A DNA stretch of 64,000 nt from Sphaerolaimus hirsutus (taxonomy: Eukaryota > Nematoda > Chromadorea > Monhysterida > Sphaerolaimidae): assembly GCA_964036195.1 (NCBI GenBank), contig OZ038452.1, positions 24,749,785 through 24,813,784 of the forward strand, given 5' to 3'. The position numbers were made by a program, and so were the translations under genes. Position 1 is the first letter of the stretch. Each line of letters starts with the position of its first letter. This document shows positions 1 to 11,295 of this stretch, piece after piece. Below the pieces are notes generated by a model, which made no database searches, was not told where the DNA came from, and saw only the letters and a list, made by a program, of their open reading frames with translations.

Positions 1-138
1 CGTTTTTTCACTTGACACTTTTTCAAGTGATTTTCAGATATGAGTAAAGTGAAAAAAAGTTGCGCAATGACATTAGTGAACTTTTTCACTTCACTCATAT
101 CTGAAAATCACTTGAAAAAGTGTCAAGTGAAAAAAACG
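1..138. repeat. Foldback with TTTTCACTTGACAC arms
   Basis: Near-perfect inverted repeat (TCAAGTGATTTTCAGATATG and its complement). The same element plus a flank (AAACGGGCAAATGTGCGTA) recurs at 30216-30365, so this is a transposed unit and not a chance hairpin. Confidence 0.85.
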
Positions 139-478
139 GGCAAATGTGCGTATCAGTGCACCCCCAGTCATTTGTCCCACTCGACTGACAGGGGGTTATA
201 TTTAGGTATTTACTGGACTGATAGGGAGTTATTTGAGGCGTTGGCTTGATATTCGAGAATTTACGGTACGTATAAACATTTTTATGTGTAATATCTGAAT
301 ACATGAAAATGTTGCCATGCATGATAACCAGATATTTTCCGGTGAGATTAGAAACTTATGGCAACTTATCCAACATCATTTCATGTTTCACCTCATAAGA
401 ACATCCATTGTATTTATTTGGTTCCCAGCTTAGCACGCCTTTCGGGAGCCATTATTTCGCACAATGTTTATATACCAG

Positions 479-844
479 GGGCCAGTTCCGCAAATGGTAG
501 AGTAAAAAGGAAAACTTTACTATTCACTTTTCACTCTTCACTCTACTCTTTACCTTTCCACTTGTGCAACCAGCACATGGTGGCAGTCTCAAAGTGTCAA
601 CTGTGTATCCAAATTTTATGTATTATATACAGATGTAGTGTTTTTGTATCCAAATCTTATGTTTAAAATACGATTTGGATCCCAAACATAACATTTGGAT
701 ACAAAGTCAGATTTGGATACACAGTTGACATTTTGGGACTGCTCCATGGTGCTGGTTCCACAAGTGGAAAATTAAAGAGCAGAGTGAAGTGAAGAGTGAA
801 GAGGAAAGTTTTCCTCTTTACTCTACCACTTGCGGAACTGGCCC
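479..844. mobile_element. Family E foldback with internal module
   Basis: Inverted termini GGGCCAGTTCCGCAA and TTGCGGAACTGGCCC, flanked by CAG on both sides. The arms are purine-rich and pyrimidine-rich (GAGTGAAG, CTTCACTC). An internal palindrome with TATCCAAAT and ATTTGGATACA is shared with the larger family B copies. Confidence 0.85.
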
Positions 845-1186
845 CAGAGAATGTAAATTCGACCAATTACAAGCACTTGGTTGTTCCATTGCGAAAAGGA
901 TAATAGGGGGGGGGGGGGGGGGCGCCCGCACATTATCATTATGAAACGCGCATACACGTATTTAAGTAGGCCTGATTGCAGCAGCGTATATATTTATTTT
1001 TATTTCTAAAATACTCGAGTGCTGCAGCGGCGCCCAGCGCCAAGTGCAGCTCAAATGTTTAGTTTAATATAAATATTCGCTCATGCGACAGCGCTTAGCT
1101 GGTGCTCGCGGATAATGGGGCCTGGGATGGAATTTGACAAGCCCGAAGCAATTTTTCTGACACCCCGATGAAGTGAAGTTACTGTA

Positions 1187-1738
1187 TATCCTGGAATATG
1201 TTTCCCTCGATAAAGCCCCCTTCGAATAAGTCCCCCCTCGATAAAGCCCCCTTCGAATATCCCCCCCCCTGTTAGGCAAGCGAGGAAAAATCACTCCTCC
1301 CCTCGAATATCGCCCCCATATCGTCAAAGACGGTGTTTGAAAAATGTTTTATGTATGTATTCTCTAAAATAAATACTATAAGGCAAATATTCTGCAGTTG
1401 GTGCTCACTAATATTGAGTTTATTGCTTTAATCGTGGAATTTGTATTCCAACTTATGATTTATGGAACTTACCCTATTTACGCACTAAATTGAATACCGT
1501 ATTTCCTCGAAATACCCCCCGGGGGGTGATTGTTTCATAGTGGTCTCGAGAGGGGGGGGGGGGTCAAACGAGGGGGGGGGTATTTCGAGGAAATACGGTA
1601 CACATTTTTGACAAAATTCTGATGGAAAAAAGTATCCCTCCCCTGGAATAACTACAACTCGAGTAACTCCCCATTTCCAATAACTCCCCAGTCTGACGAA
1701 AAATAACTCCTCTGGGGACTTATTCGAGAATATTTGGT
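1187..1738. repeat. Cluster of family A foldbacks
   Basis: Three units near 1187-1325, 1495-1602 and 1640-1738 show CCTCGAATAAGTCCCCC- or CCTCGAAATACCCCC-type arms and their reverse complements. The middle unit has the full CCGTATTTCCTCGAAATACC terminus at both ends. Confidence 0.75.
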
Positions 1739-2039
1739 ATCAATATGAACAATGAATCCTGAAACCAATATCCTTCTATTAACTGAATTCAGAACCATGT
1801 GAATTTTCGCACTCAACGTACCGAGTGGGCCGAAAAAACATGTCGGGCTAATTAAATTTGACACCTGGCGTAGGTAATGATGCCGCCGTCGGCCTAGTTT
1901 CGCTCATACGCGTAGCAATTCGAAACCGGCAAGGTGTTCACGCAATCGGCCTTGTCCACGGCAAATCCCAGCCCACTGTTTCTCTCTCTCAGTGGGATCA
2001 ATGTTTTCATACACAGCTAGCTGGGAGCTCCAATTTATT

Positions 2040-2270
2040 GCATCTCGCAGTGGCCGTATTTACGGCGGGGATTCCGTTTGAACGAGATAATTCGAGCACG
2101 GATGTGCGCACGGTTGTGTTTGCGATAGTGGCACTGATTTCCGACGGCCATTAGCCCGCGCGTGTAGTAGCGCCGCGGCGCTCGTAGACGACCGGTCGAC
2201 TTCCGTTCGGCGCGACTGCACGAGCCGCGCGGCCGTTGGAGCCCGCCTCTGCTTGCATTCAGTCATGCAG
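2040..2270. other. Small CpG-rich segment
   Basis: CG-rich patch in AT-rich surroundings. The minus strand is open for 68 codons (Arg/Ala/Ser-rich) without recognisable motifs. It could be an exon or promoter of a gene lying mostly outside the window; nothing firmer can be said. Confidence 0.25.
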
Positions 2271-2461
2271 GTGTTTTTTTCCGTATAATTTTACTTCAAA
2301 TTGTGCGGTCGATTTTACGTCAGTCGGTTTTTAGCTGGGAAAGTATTTATGCACTTGTGTATTGTACATAAATACAACTTGCTCACGGCAGCTTCCAACA
2401 CTTCACATGTGCAGCGCATCTTGCATTTCGTAATATAGTAAATTGCACTACCTACCCAAAT

Positions 2462-2684
2462 ATACCCGGCGGACCACAAAGTATGCGTCTAAAATTACTT
2501 ATGTCTTTGTCGATCACTCGCGAGCAAGAAACTTATGTACGCACTTTCACAAAAAAATGTTTTTAAAGTAGAAAAATGCGACTGACGTTCTTACTTTTTT
2601 GTACAATTTTGATTTTCTTAAGGATGACGTCATGATGGAATGCTCCCTTCAGATAAATGCCGAGCATGCGGTCAGCCGAGTATA
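2462..2684. mobile_element. Family L element
   Basis: Ends ATACCCGGCGGACC and GGTCAGCCGAGTATAC; inverted GGCGGAC/GTCAGCC termini. Related termini occur near 16690, 16920, 21563, 21760, 29610, 47815 and 63160. Confidence 0.6.
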
Positions 2685-3300
2685 CTAAAAAAGATGGAAA
2701 TCGATTGAAACAAAATTAAAATCTATTGTATTTTTCTTGGAAATGTAAATAAAATGTTTTTTTTCTCGGTTAAATCACTAAAGATGGCTCAGTTCTGTTG
2801 CCGAGCTAGTCCTTCCTGAAAATTTAATTTCCAAAATTAATTCTGCCAAAAAACTAGAATTAAAACAATTTCCCATCGTGTTCAACGAAATTATCCTAAA
2901 TGAGTTTGATATTTTTCAACACGTTGAGGAATTGGTCTCATCTTATGGGTCAAATGCCCTACAGCTGCGTCTAGTCCAGTACTGACTTCTCGCTCTATAA
3001 GACAGTGTCTGACTAAAATATCTTTGACACTTTTTGATAGCATCCCTGTATTGTGTGTCACTTTTTGATAGCATCCCTGTATTGTGTGTGTTTACTGGCC
3101 CAACTAAAACATTGACACAAAGTTGACACAGCGCCAGGTTTGCACATATCCAAATAACTGTAAGTATGTAGGTACTGATCTACTTTTTCCTTGCAGTGGA
3201 AGCTCATGTTCACTCTAAGCCACGATGTGATCACTGCAGAAACCAAATACTTTCTGCTTCCTGTACTCAGTACATTCTATTGACAATCTAACTTCATCCG

Positions 3301-3468
3301 GGGCACTCCCAGACCCTGTAAAATGCTCTGTAAAATGTCAAATATCATGCAAAGTCCCAAAAGTAATGTCACTTCCCTGTAGATTGTCCAGGGCATTTTA
3401 CATGAGTTTGACACTTGGCATGACACTTGACATTTTGCATGGCATTTTACAGGGTACGGGACTGGCAC
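3301..3468 (-). mobile_element. Family B element flanked by short open frames
   Basis: On the minus strand it starts GTGCCAGTCCCGTACCC after CCCAG and ends GGGAGTGCC followed by CCG. The minus-strand sequence on its 5' side is open, with CKCLECTD and WNWIHGAQRPQRH, and a frame also continues after it. A coding host is possible but unproven. Confidence 0.7.
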
Positions 3469-3713
3469 CTGGGCAATGTGAGGCGTCGTGTGCCCATGTC
3501 TTTGTGGCCGCTGTGCCCCGTGGATCCAATTCCACACCTTGTTATCAGTGCACTCGAGACACTTGCAAGCGTGCCACCATAAAATTTGTAGTTTTTCTCG
3601 ATTCAATACTTCTTCTGGTTTTGTTACTTCCGCAGAAAAAACTTACTTTGCGCATAAATATGAAACGGTTGAGAGTTGAGTGTCAAAAATTCCGGCGCCC
3701 ATTTTTTATATAC

Positions 3714-4163
3714 CGTATTTCCTCGAAATACCCCCCGGGGGGTGATTGTTTCATAGTGGTCCCGAGAGGGGGGGGGTTAAACGAGGGGGGGGTATTTCGA
3801 GGGGGGGGGTTATTGTTTCACAAGAAATTTTTTGAAAACCAAGTACGAAATTGTCGTCTGAAACGTACGCAGACGTCGAAAAATACAACAAAAACCGACA
3901 TTTATAAGGTTCTGTAGACTAATATTAGTATGTAGATGGTATGTACACTGTTCTAACGTGACACCGACATTGTTTTAGCGTGTGTTCTGCAGTACACTGA
4001 ACACAAACTACAGTTATTGTCATGTACGTTCCCTTTACACTCAATTTGGGGGGGGGGGTATTTCGAGGGGGGGGGTGATTGTTTCATAGTGGTCTCGAGA
4101 GGGGGGGGGTCAAACGAGGGGGGGGGTATTTCAAGGGGGGGGGTATTTCGAGGAAATACGGTA
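3714..4163. mobile_element. Family A foldback, long form
   Basis: Inverted termini CCGTATTTCCTCGAAATACC with TA on each side. Arms carry C8-10/G8-10 runs, with a unique centre containing GTCGTCTGAAACGTACGCAG that is also found in the copy at 20062-20494. Confidence 0.85.
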
Positions 4164-4266
4164 TCTATGTGGCTCTATTTCACCCTGTTTATCTGTTTCA
4201 AACTTACTACCCTTTCTTATTGTCACAGAAAAAAGTAACTATTCGGATACATCTGATAAGCTCGTA

Positions 4267-4964
4267 TAGGGTTGGCCGATGTTTTTTTTAAACGTTTTTT
4301 ATTAAAAAAAACGTTTTTTTTATATAAAAAAACATGACGTCCTAAATGTTTTTTTTTTTAAAAACATCGACCGAAATTGGTAGTACTAAGCACTAGGTAT
4401 TTTGCAAAATTTTTGCGCGCAAGCGCGCAATTTCACACACAAATTGATATTGGTGGTTGTTTTCATTAGTTTTGTGGCATTTTTAGTATCAAACTATCCA
4501 TTTATATATGCTACCATGGGTCAATAAGCCGTCATATGTCGGTGTAGTATATAATATTGAGGTAATGTGCTTCCATGTACCTTCACAGTGTGTAACTTCA
4601 CTCCCAAAGTAACAACCTCCTTTTAGAACCTTGTTTGATCACTATTCCATGCCAAACTTTACCTGAAGTCACGAACATTCGACTATAAGGCGATATACGA
4701 ACGATATGTCGACGAAAAATGGATATTTTTGACACAAATCACCACTTATAATGCTATCCCATGGCTCCACAGACATTATATGGTCATATATAACATCACA
4801 GAGTATTGCCACTGTCTGATATACCTATATATGTTGACACAAGGTCATATCTGGGAGGTTTTAAAAAAAACGTTTTTTATTAAAAAAAACGTTTTTTTAA
4901 TTAAAAAAAACGTTTTTTTAAAACAACAACATCGAGTTAAAAAAAACGTTTTTTTCCAACCCTA
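4267..4964. mobile_element. hAT-like family J element
   Basis: Termini TAGGGTTGGCC and CCAACCCTA, flanked by the perfect 8-bp repeat AGCTCGTA. The ends carry ACGTTTTTT/AAAAAACGT arrays and the centre is unique. Confidence 0.88.
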
Positions 4965-5202
4965 AGCTCGTATCTTATTTAAAAACAGCGGAATAAAGTC
5001 CTATTTTGCCTTGGCGTTTCAAGTTTCGCTTGAATTCTCAGGATTGAAATGTACTTCATATTGTCATCATCGAAATGGCTCTACTGGATCGGCTTATCAG
5101 CTATATGCAAAAACTGCCAGAAAAAATGCACCAACGTGAGTTTCTTCCTGTGGCAACCCCAGCCAGATATTTGTACTTATTATCCTGGAAAATAGATATA
5201 AC

Positions 5203-5673
5203 CAGGGCCGTATCCAGGGGGGGGGGCGGGGGGGGCTGCAGCCCCCCCCCCTCCCGGGGCGAGACCAGAAAGTGACCGGAAAATGCGACTTTTTTGACCT
5301 CAGTGTAAAAAATTTTGCGCGCAAGCGCGCATTCTTCACCAAACATAAGGTATTATCGTCAGATTTGCTCCATGAGGCTGCAAATCGTGATGAATACACC
5401 CAATGTGGTGCTTTTTTCTGTTTTGTATGTATATTTACATACATATACAGCGTTCCATGGCGCTGGCGCCAACGCCAATGGCGCCATGGCGTTGCGCCTA
5501 CTAATGGCGCCAGCGCCATGGCGTGGCGCCTACTAATGGCGCCAGCGCCATGGCGCCATTCAGCGACTATGTAGCTAAAATTTTAGGGGGGGGGGCTGAG
5601 CCCCCCCCCCCCTCGCCGGCCTCCGTAAATAAGCAGCCCCCCCCCCCGCTCAAAAATCCTGGATACGTCCCTG
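5203..5673. mobile_element. hAT-like family K element
   Basis: Termini CAGGGCCGTATCCAGG and CCTGGATACGTCCCTG, flanked by the perfect 8-bp repeat GATATAAC. Contains long G and C runs and a GGCGCCATGGCGC-type palindromic cluster. Confidence 0.88.
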
Positions 5674-5689
5674 GATATAACCCCCATCA

Positions 5690-7120
5690 AATTGATTCGC
5701 ACAATGAAATGTTCACTCAAGTTTGTCGTGTTCGACAATGAATTAGCAATAAGGCAAGTTTTTGCAACGCCTAGGGCGCAAACACATTTAAATAGTATGT
5801 ATAGCCCGTTTCACGGCAGCCGCTCTCACCAGATCAGTTGCGAACAACTTCAAAGGCAACATCACCTACAAATGGCGCCTTTCGCTTGCCACTGTATTCC
5901 GCCTGTCAAAACTCAGTTTAAAGTGTCCATTTTGACTTATCACACTGATAAATCGGCAAAAAAATCCGTGTCGATGATGATAAACTCTGCCGCGCCGCTC
6001 AGCAAATTTTCGTCGCGCCGCCGGGGTCGCGTATTTCAGGACGCACTGAGAATTTGCGGGAACATGTGGCATTAGGCCTGCTCTAACCGGCTTTCAAAAT
6101 GTTGTTTAGACTATTGCCGGACGCCATGTAAAGTATGTTGCTAGTAGTAAACAGGAGCCCGGCGCGTATACGTAAATACTCGCGTACGTAAAGTGTGTAT
6201 CTATGTAGTTATGCGGCTGCCCATACAAGTTGAGAACCGGTAGGTGAGCATTTTTGCCTCGACACAATGGCAAACGCTTCCGGAAGCGTAGCCGCCCGGT
6301 GCTCGCCCCGATTGGGCTAATAAATTTCCATTTTCTGCGTAAAAATTAAACTTTTAAACCTATAAATTGCGTATCAAATTGCGCGCGTCGATGCCGGCAC
6401 TTTGATACACATTCCAAATTATTCCGCCGATTTAATTCCGAACGAAGGGTTGCCAGTTATCTCACAAGCTGTTGTTTCAGTGAAAAGCCGCCAAAATAGG
6501 GCAAACACAGTCTGTGCGCGCGCGCACGAAAAGGATGACAAAGATTTCGCGTTAGTCATGCATAATTGATCATGGATAGCGAAAATTTGAATTTTTTTTT
6601 CTTCTAAAATAGTTTTGGAACTTTTTTATTTTTCATGATTTTTTGTTGATTTTTTTCACGCTTGTTGAAGCGGAATGATAGATACCTGGTACTAAAATTG
6701 TGCAGTTCAAAATTACTAGCAAGTTAATACTTGAAAGTTATCTTACGCGCGAAAAAATATATTTAGAAAAAAATTAAAATCTAAATATATTCGAACTATA
6801 ACATTTCCCAGTTGCGTAGTAGATGATTTAACCTACTAAAATACAAAATTATTTTTTAGTAACTTCAATCAACCACCACAGTTGGTCACAATCAAAACCG
6901 CAGTACATATACACGTCCACGCAGCGCGCTTACATTCAGTTCCTTTCAGCGTTTGACGTCACTTGATACAGTAGCGGCGCCAACAACAATAACATCATCT
7001 CATGCTAAACGATCGACTTGATAACCCCATCCCAATCGGCAATGTAGCCGGCGCTGCTTTAGTCATTCCATTCTGATTTTTATGGTCGTGTTGTCGCTTC
7101 TCTTTCTACCGTAGGATTCT
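5690..7120. other. Stretch without recognised gene
   Basis: No conserved coding motif was recognised. A plus-strand frame at 5692-6075 is open for 127 codons and moderately GC-rich, but has no splice or homology support. The rest is AT-rich single-copy-looking sequence. Confidence 0.3.
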
Positions 7121-7124
7121 AAAG

Positions 7125-7258
7125 AGTACCGTATTTTGTCGAAATATACCCCCCCCCCCGAAATAATAAACCCCTACTCGAAATACCCCCCTCGTTAAAC
7201 CCCCCCTCACAATTAAAACTCTGAAAAAATAAAGAGGGGGTAATTCGAGGAAATACCG
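7125..7258. repeat. Family A foldback, short form
   Basis: Ends ACCGTATTTTGTCGAAATA and GAGGAAATACCGTA, with C-runs inside. Confidence 0.75.
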
Positions 7259-7654
7259 TATTTTGCTCAACATACACACACCTTTCTCACCAATTTGTGA
7301 ATTACTGTTAAAAAGTTGAGCCAGATTTAACACTTCTGATAGAAATTACGATGGCATTATGTTCGCCAGGTGCGTGCTCAAAGTGCTTTTTATAAAATTA
7401 TGATGTAAAATATGTCGGTTAAATATATTACAGGGGAATGGATTAAGATACGGCGTTGTAATTTCAGTCAAAGAAAGCGTATGTGCTGATGTTTGTTGTG
7501 CCCAAAGCTCATGGGTTTATTTTGATTGTAACAGAAGGTCTACATTTTAGCGCAAGTGTTTCAAAATATGCGAAATATGTAAAATTCAAATGTTAAAGTT
7601 ACCTGCATCAGCGCGGTACAAACTGTGACGTATGATATTCCTACCTATTTTATT

Positions 7655-8110
7655 TTTACCCGCCCCTGAGTACAGAAAAGTAAAGTACAAATTTTCCTTT
7701 TACAGTGCATAACAGATAAGAAAACGTAAAACCCAGTATTTTCACTCGAAACGAAACTTTCAACGAAAACGTAAAAGCGGGTATTTTTCCAATTTTGTAC
7801 CCAGGATAACATAAACGGGAGTAAAAGTAAAGGTGAGAGTCGTCGCTTTCCCTACCTGTCGCAATTTTTATCATTTCCGCTGCCATTTTGGCAGCTGTTC
7901 CAATTGGTGTTAATTTTTGCTAATTTTTTGTTAATTAATCATTTTTGCTTTTCATGCACCCCATAAATTATTCTGAATTACGTTTTCTGTACTCACGTAT
8001 TTTCAAAAAGTACGCTTACACGTGAGTACAGTTATTTTTTCTGGAGGTAACGTAAACGTATTTTCTCAGTACTCGAGTAAACGTGAATACGTTTTAGCAA
8101 CTATGGAGTA
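7655..8110. repeat. Family M element (GTAAACGTA-type arms)
   Basis: AGTACAGAAAAGTAAAGTAC-type left part and ACTCGAGTAAACGTGAATAC-type right part. Similar units occur near 20855-21270, 26740-27130, 31210-31345, 50440-50590, 60115-60225, 62515-62640 and 63390-63545, mostly as fragments. Confidence 0.6.
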
Positions 8111-8246
8111 GAAACCAAAAATGATTTCTACTATTTCTTCAACGCCGCTATTCACGATGGATAGCTGAGCAGAACTTGCGTAGATAGATTGCTGAAACGT
8201 TGTCCCCCCTGACCCCGCCCCGGATCGAAGACCCCTGTCGTTTCTG

Positions 8247-8458
8247 GTGCCCGTTCCGCAAGTGGAGAAGTGACAAGTAAAATGGCAAAAGCGATATAAA
8301 ATATCTAATAAAAATAATAAGTAAATTCACTTCGCGTTTGGCATTTTACTTTTCAATTCACTTCGCCTTTACCATTCCACGTATCAATTCACTTCGCTCT
8401 TGCCATTTCACTTCGCTTTTGCCGTTTTACTTCACTTCTCCACTTGCGGAAATGCCCC
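8247..8458. mobile_element. Family E foldback
   Basis: Termini GTGCCCGTTCCGCAAG and CTTGCGGAAATGCCCC, flanked by CTG and CAG. Inverted arms are built of AAGTGAA and TTCACTTCGC units. Confidence 0.8.
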
Positions 8459-8599
8459 CAGGTTAATCACAACGCGTCACGTTCGCTAATAAATTTTCTC
8501 AATACAATATTAAATACCACATTCTAATACCCTTTCGTATCGATAATTTTTGGTGCATTATATTTACCCATACGCAAGTTTAGCATGTTCAGCTCGCCT

Positions 8600-9700
8600 A
8601 AAACTGACCGCGGTGAATAAATATCGTGCAGCGGCGGCGGCAATAAATATCCGACTGGAGGCACTGGCGCGCCTCAACGGCTGATCGTTACGCAAGCCGC
8701 TTTCGCTGAGATTAGAACATTGTCCCGGCGTTGGGGCGCTTGGCGGCGCATCTGTGTTTTTGCAGCCGAGTAATGCACGCGGCCGAGGGATGTTCCGTTG
8801 AATAGACTGTATCTGGCGCGAGCGCTAGCCGCGCGGCCCGTTTGCCCCGCAGCGCACTGCCGCGCCGCCGCGCCCAGAGACGGGCGGCAACGGCGGCGCG
8901 CGTGCGCTCCGCAGATGGGTCTTGACGTCGCGATTTCATGACCGCCGCCGCTGATATTGGCTCGGAAAGCAGCGCCAGCGCGTCGGTGCAGTTTGCGTGC
9001 GCGCATGACCGATGCGGCCGGCTAGCGGCTCGTCGACTTGGGTGGGTAGCGAAGCGTCTCGCCGCGCGGCAACACCCGCCGACCACTTCGTTTCGGCGCG
9101 GCGGCGGCGGCGGCGGCGCAATCCACCAGTGATGCGCGCGCGGCACGCCAGCGCCCTCGCGTGAGCGCATCCGGCCGCCGGCCGCGCTGCCCCCTCTAGC
9201 CCCGGCGAGCGTTGCCGCCCGAGCCGGCCGCCGGGCCACTTTGACCGCGTTTGTCCTCTCCGGCAAGGTGTGCCGCGAGCGAAATGCCCGTGGGCGGCAT
9301 GATAATGGTGCGCCAGCGGCGGCTGGCCGCCGCCCGGGTCGCCAAGATGCGCCGACTGGAACAGGAGCGGTGTCATTCGCCGGCGAGCGGCGCGTCGGCC
9401 CCGTCGCGCTACCGGCACCAGACGAGTCGCTGTAGGTGGACCGACTGTGATTCGACCTTTTGCACCGCTTTGTCGCTTTGATCGGGCCACACGCGGGCGT
9501 GCGCTCAGCCGACGGGCAGCTGCGCGGCCGGGCGCACTCGATCGCCGCCGACCCGATGCACTCGTCCGACGCGGCGCGGCCGCGCTCGCAGTCGCCCAGC
9601 CCGGCGCCCTCGTCCAGGTGCTGCTCCCTGGCTCGCAGCAGATCGTCCCATCGGCTCACCGGTCTCGTTTACTTTTCATCATCCACATTTTGATAGTTAT
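8600..9700. other. CpG-rich island, possible promoter or 5' exon
   Basis: About 1.1 kb of very GC- and CpG-rich sequence in an AT-rich surround, open in several frames on both strands, as expected from base composition. The longest minus-strand frame (about 315 codons) is Arg/Ala-rich without recognisable motifs. It lies 1.6 kb upstream of the first visible phosphatase exon, so it could hold that gene's 5' exon or an internal promoter. No coding call is supported. Confidence 0.4.
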
Positions 9701-9939
9701 TTCATTCTACATTGATTTTCTTTTCACTGCTTCAATGACACTCATTATTTTCCATTTGTTTCTCATCTGGTCCTAACTGCACGCCCTAACATCACCACCA
9801 TGCATTACTGCGTAGAACGGGTCGTTCTAAGTGCTTTTAAGTTTGCTGCTGAGTGCCGCGCGGCCAGGTAAGGCCGCAACAAGCTACTTACAAGCGACGA
9901 CCCGCTCAAAGAGCTCGCACGTTCCCACGCGTGATGCGT

Positions 9940-10230
9940 GCCTAGCGTTGTACAAATGGGTTGTTTTGAGAAAATGTAATTAAATATAATCTCAGGAAAA
10001 ATTTCAGAAGGAAAATGCACTCAAATCTCTCTGACAATAAGAGGAGGAAATAAAAGTAAATACCTGTAAATATTCTTTTTCTCAATATAATACCTATTTT
10101 TTCTCATAAATAACATATGATTAAAACTTGAAGAAAATAAATATAAGATTTTTATATTTTCAAAAATATAAATTGCCGAGATTTTTTGGAATGCCATGTC
10201 CCCATATAGCGCTAGCTGCCGCTTGAGATA
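9940..10230. repeat. Family O element
   Basis: TGCCTAGCGTTGTACAAATG at the left and ATAGCGCTAGCTGC at the right, around AATTAAATATAATCTCAGG. Related units at about 16205-16560 and 22300-22660 share GAGAAA...TATAATCTCAGAAAA. Confidence 0.55.
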
Positions 10231-10394
10231 CACTTTATAATGCGTTTAGGAAGTGCTACGGTCACTTAAAACCTAAATACTCAAGAGATGAACTCGAAAA
10301 TAATAAAGTATCTAGCATGAGTTCAATGTGAGAAACTATTGACGAAATATCCGGGTGCTTAGGCAACTCATGTACATTCGCATGTGCAAAACCG

Positions 10395-10569
10395 GGGACA
10401 GTCTCAGACCCTGTAAAATGCCCCGAAAAGTGTCAATCTCATGTAAAATACACTGAAAAATGTAAAGTGTCATGCAAACTGTCAAGTCACGTAAAATGGC
10501 AAACGCCAGGTGATTTTACATGACATTTCACATTTCACAGTGTCTTTTACAATAATCTGGAACTGGCAC
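10395..10569. mobile_element. Degenerate family B element
   Basis: Ends GGACAGTCTCAGACCC and TCTGGAACTGGCAC, followed by CAG. The arms carry family B sub-motifs with more divergence than the coding copies. Intergenic or in an upstream intron. Confidence 0.7.
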
Positions 10570-10826
10570 CAGTACGAGCATTATGAGAACTGCGCGGAAA
10601 GAATGTAAATACGGTATAAATATGTATAATGTTTTGAAAACGTGTTTTCCGTTGTTCGGAATCATCATAACACACGCGACAAACATAAATTTATCTAGGT
10701 ATTCACTTCGATTTGTACCGCCCATTTATGAAGCGGAAATGAGTTCTGCACATGCAAATGCGTGAGCTTGCCAGCGGGCAACCAAAAAGCAAAGTATGAT
10801 AAGAAGTCGGGCGCAGTCTCGGCCAG

Positions 10827-11038
10827 GGGCCGAATTTAATTAGTCCAATACGTTTTTTAGGCATCCCGGTCCAATGTAAATATCTGAAAAAAACGCTGAA
10901 AACATGAACCATGTTTTTTCTACTGTCAGCCATTAAAACTAAAGTCAGTTACAAATCGTCTGTTTAACAAAAGTCGCTTTTACAAAATCACTAGCCTGGG
11001 CCCGTAATCAACGTGTGGGGGCTAATTAAATTCGGCTC
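10827..11038. mobile_element. Family F element upstream of the phosphatase exons
   Basis: Starts GGGCCGAATTTAATTAG and ends CTAATTAAATTCGGCTC, flanked on both sides by CAG. It gives an independent definition of family F ends and its 3-bp target duplication. A further family F terminus (GGGCTAATTAAATTTGACACC) is seen at about 1843-1865. Confidence 0.8.
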
Positions 11039-11062
11039 CAGGCGCGGCGGGCAATGGCCCCG

Positions 11063-11256
11063 GTGCCAGTCCCAGACTCTGTAAAAAATGCCCTGTAAAA
11101 TGTCAAATGTCATGCAAAGTGTCAAACGTCATGTAAAATGCCCCGCAAAATGGCAAACGTGCATTTTATACTAACATATGCCATTTTACACTCTTTTGAC
11201 ACTTTTCACGACACTTGACATTTTCCAGGGCCATTTCCAGGGTGCGGGACTGCGCC
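11063..11256 (+). mobile_element. Family B element before the first visible phosphatase exon
   Basis: Termini GTGCCAGTCCCAGAC and GCGGGACTGCGCC, flanked by CCG on both sides. It lies about 40 bases upstream of the exon at 11296, in non-coding sequence. Both arms carry the TGTAAAATG and CATTTTACA sub-motifs. Confidence 0.85.
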
Positions 11257-11295
11257 CCGGTAAGGGCAGGCGTAAAGCGACGCTCACTCACACAG

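Noticed and set aside
8712-9659. Longest minus-strand open frame (315 codons) in the CpG island
   Set aside because: Composition-driven: several frames on both strands are open here, the product is Arg/Ala/Ser-rich without motifs, and no splice-linked continuation was found.
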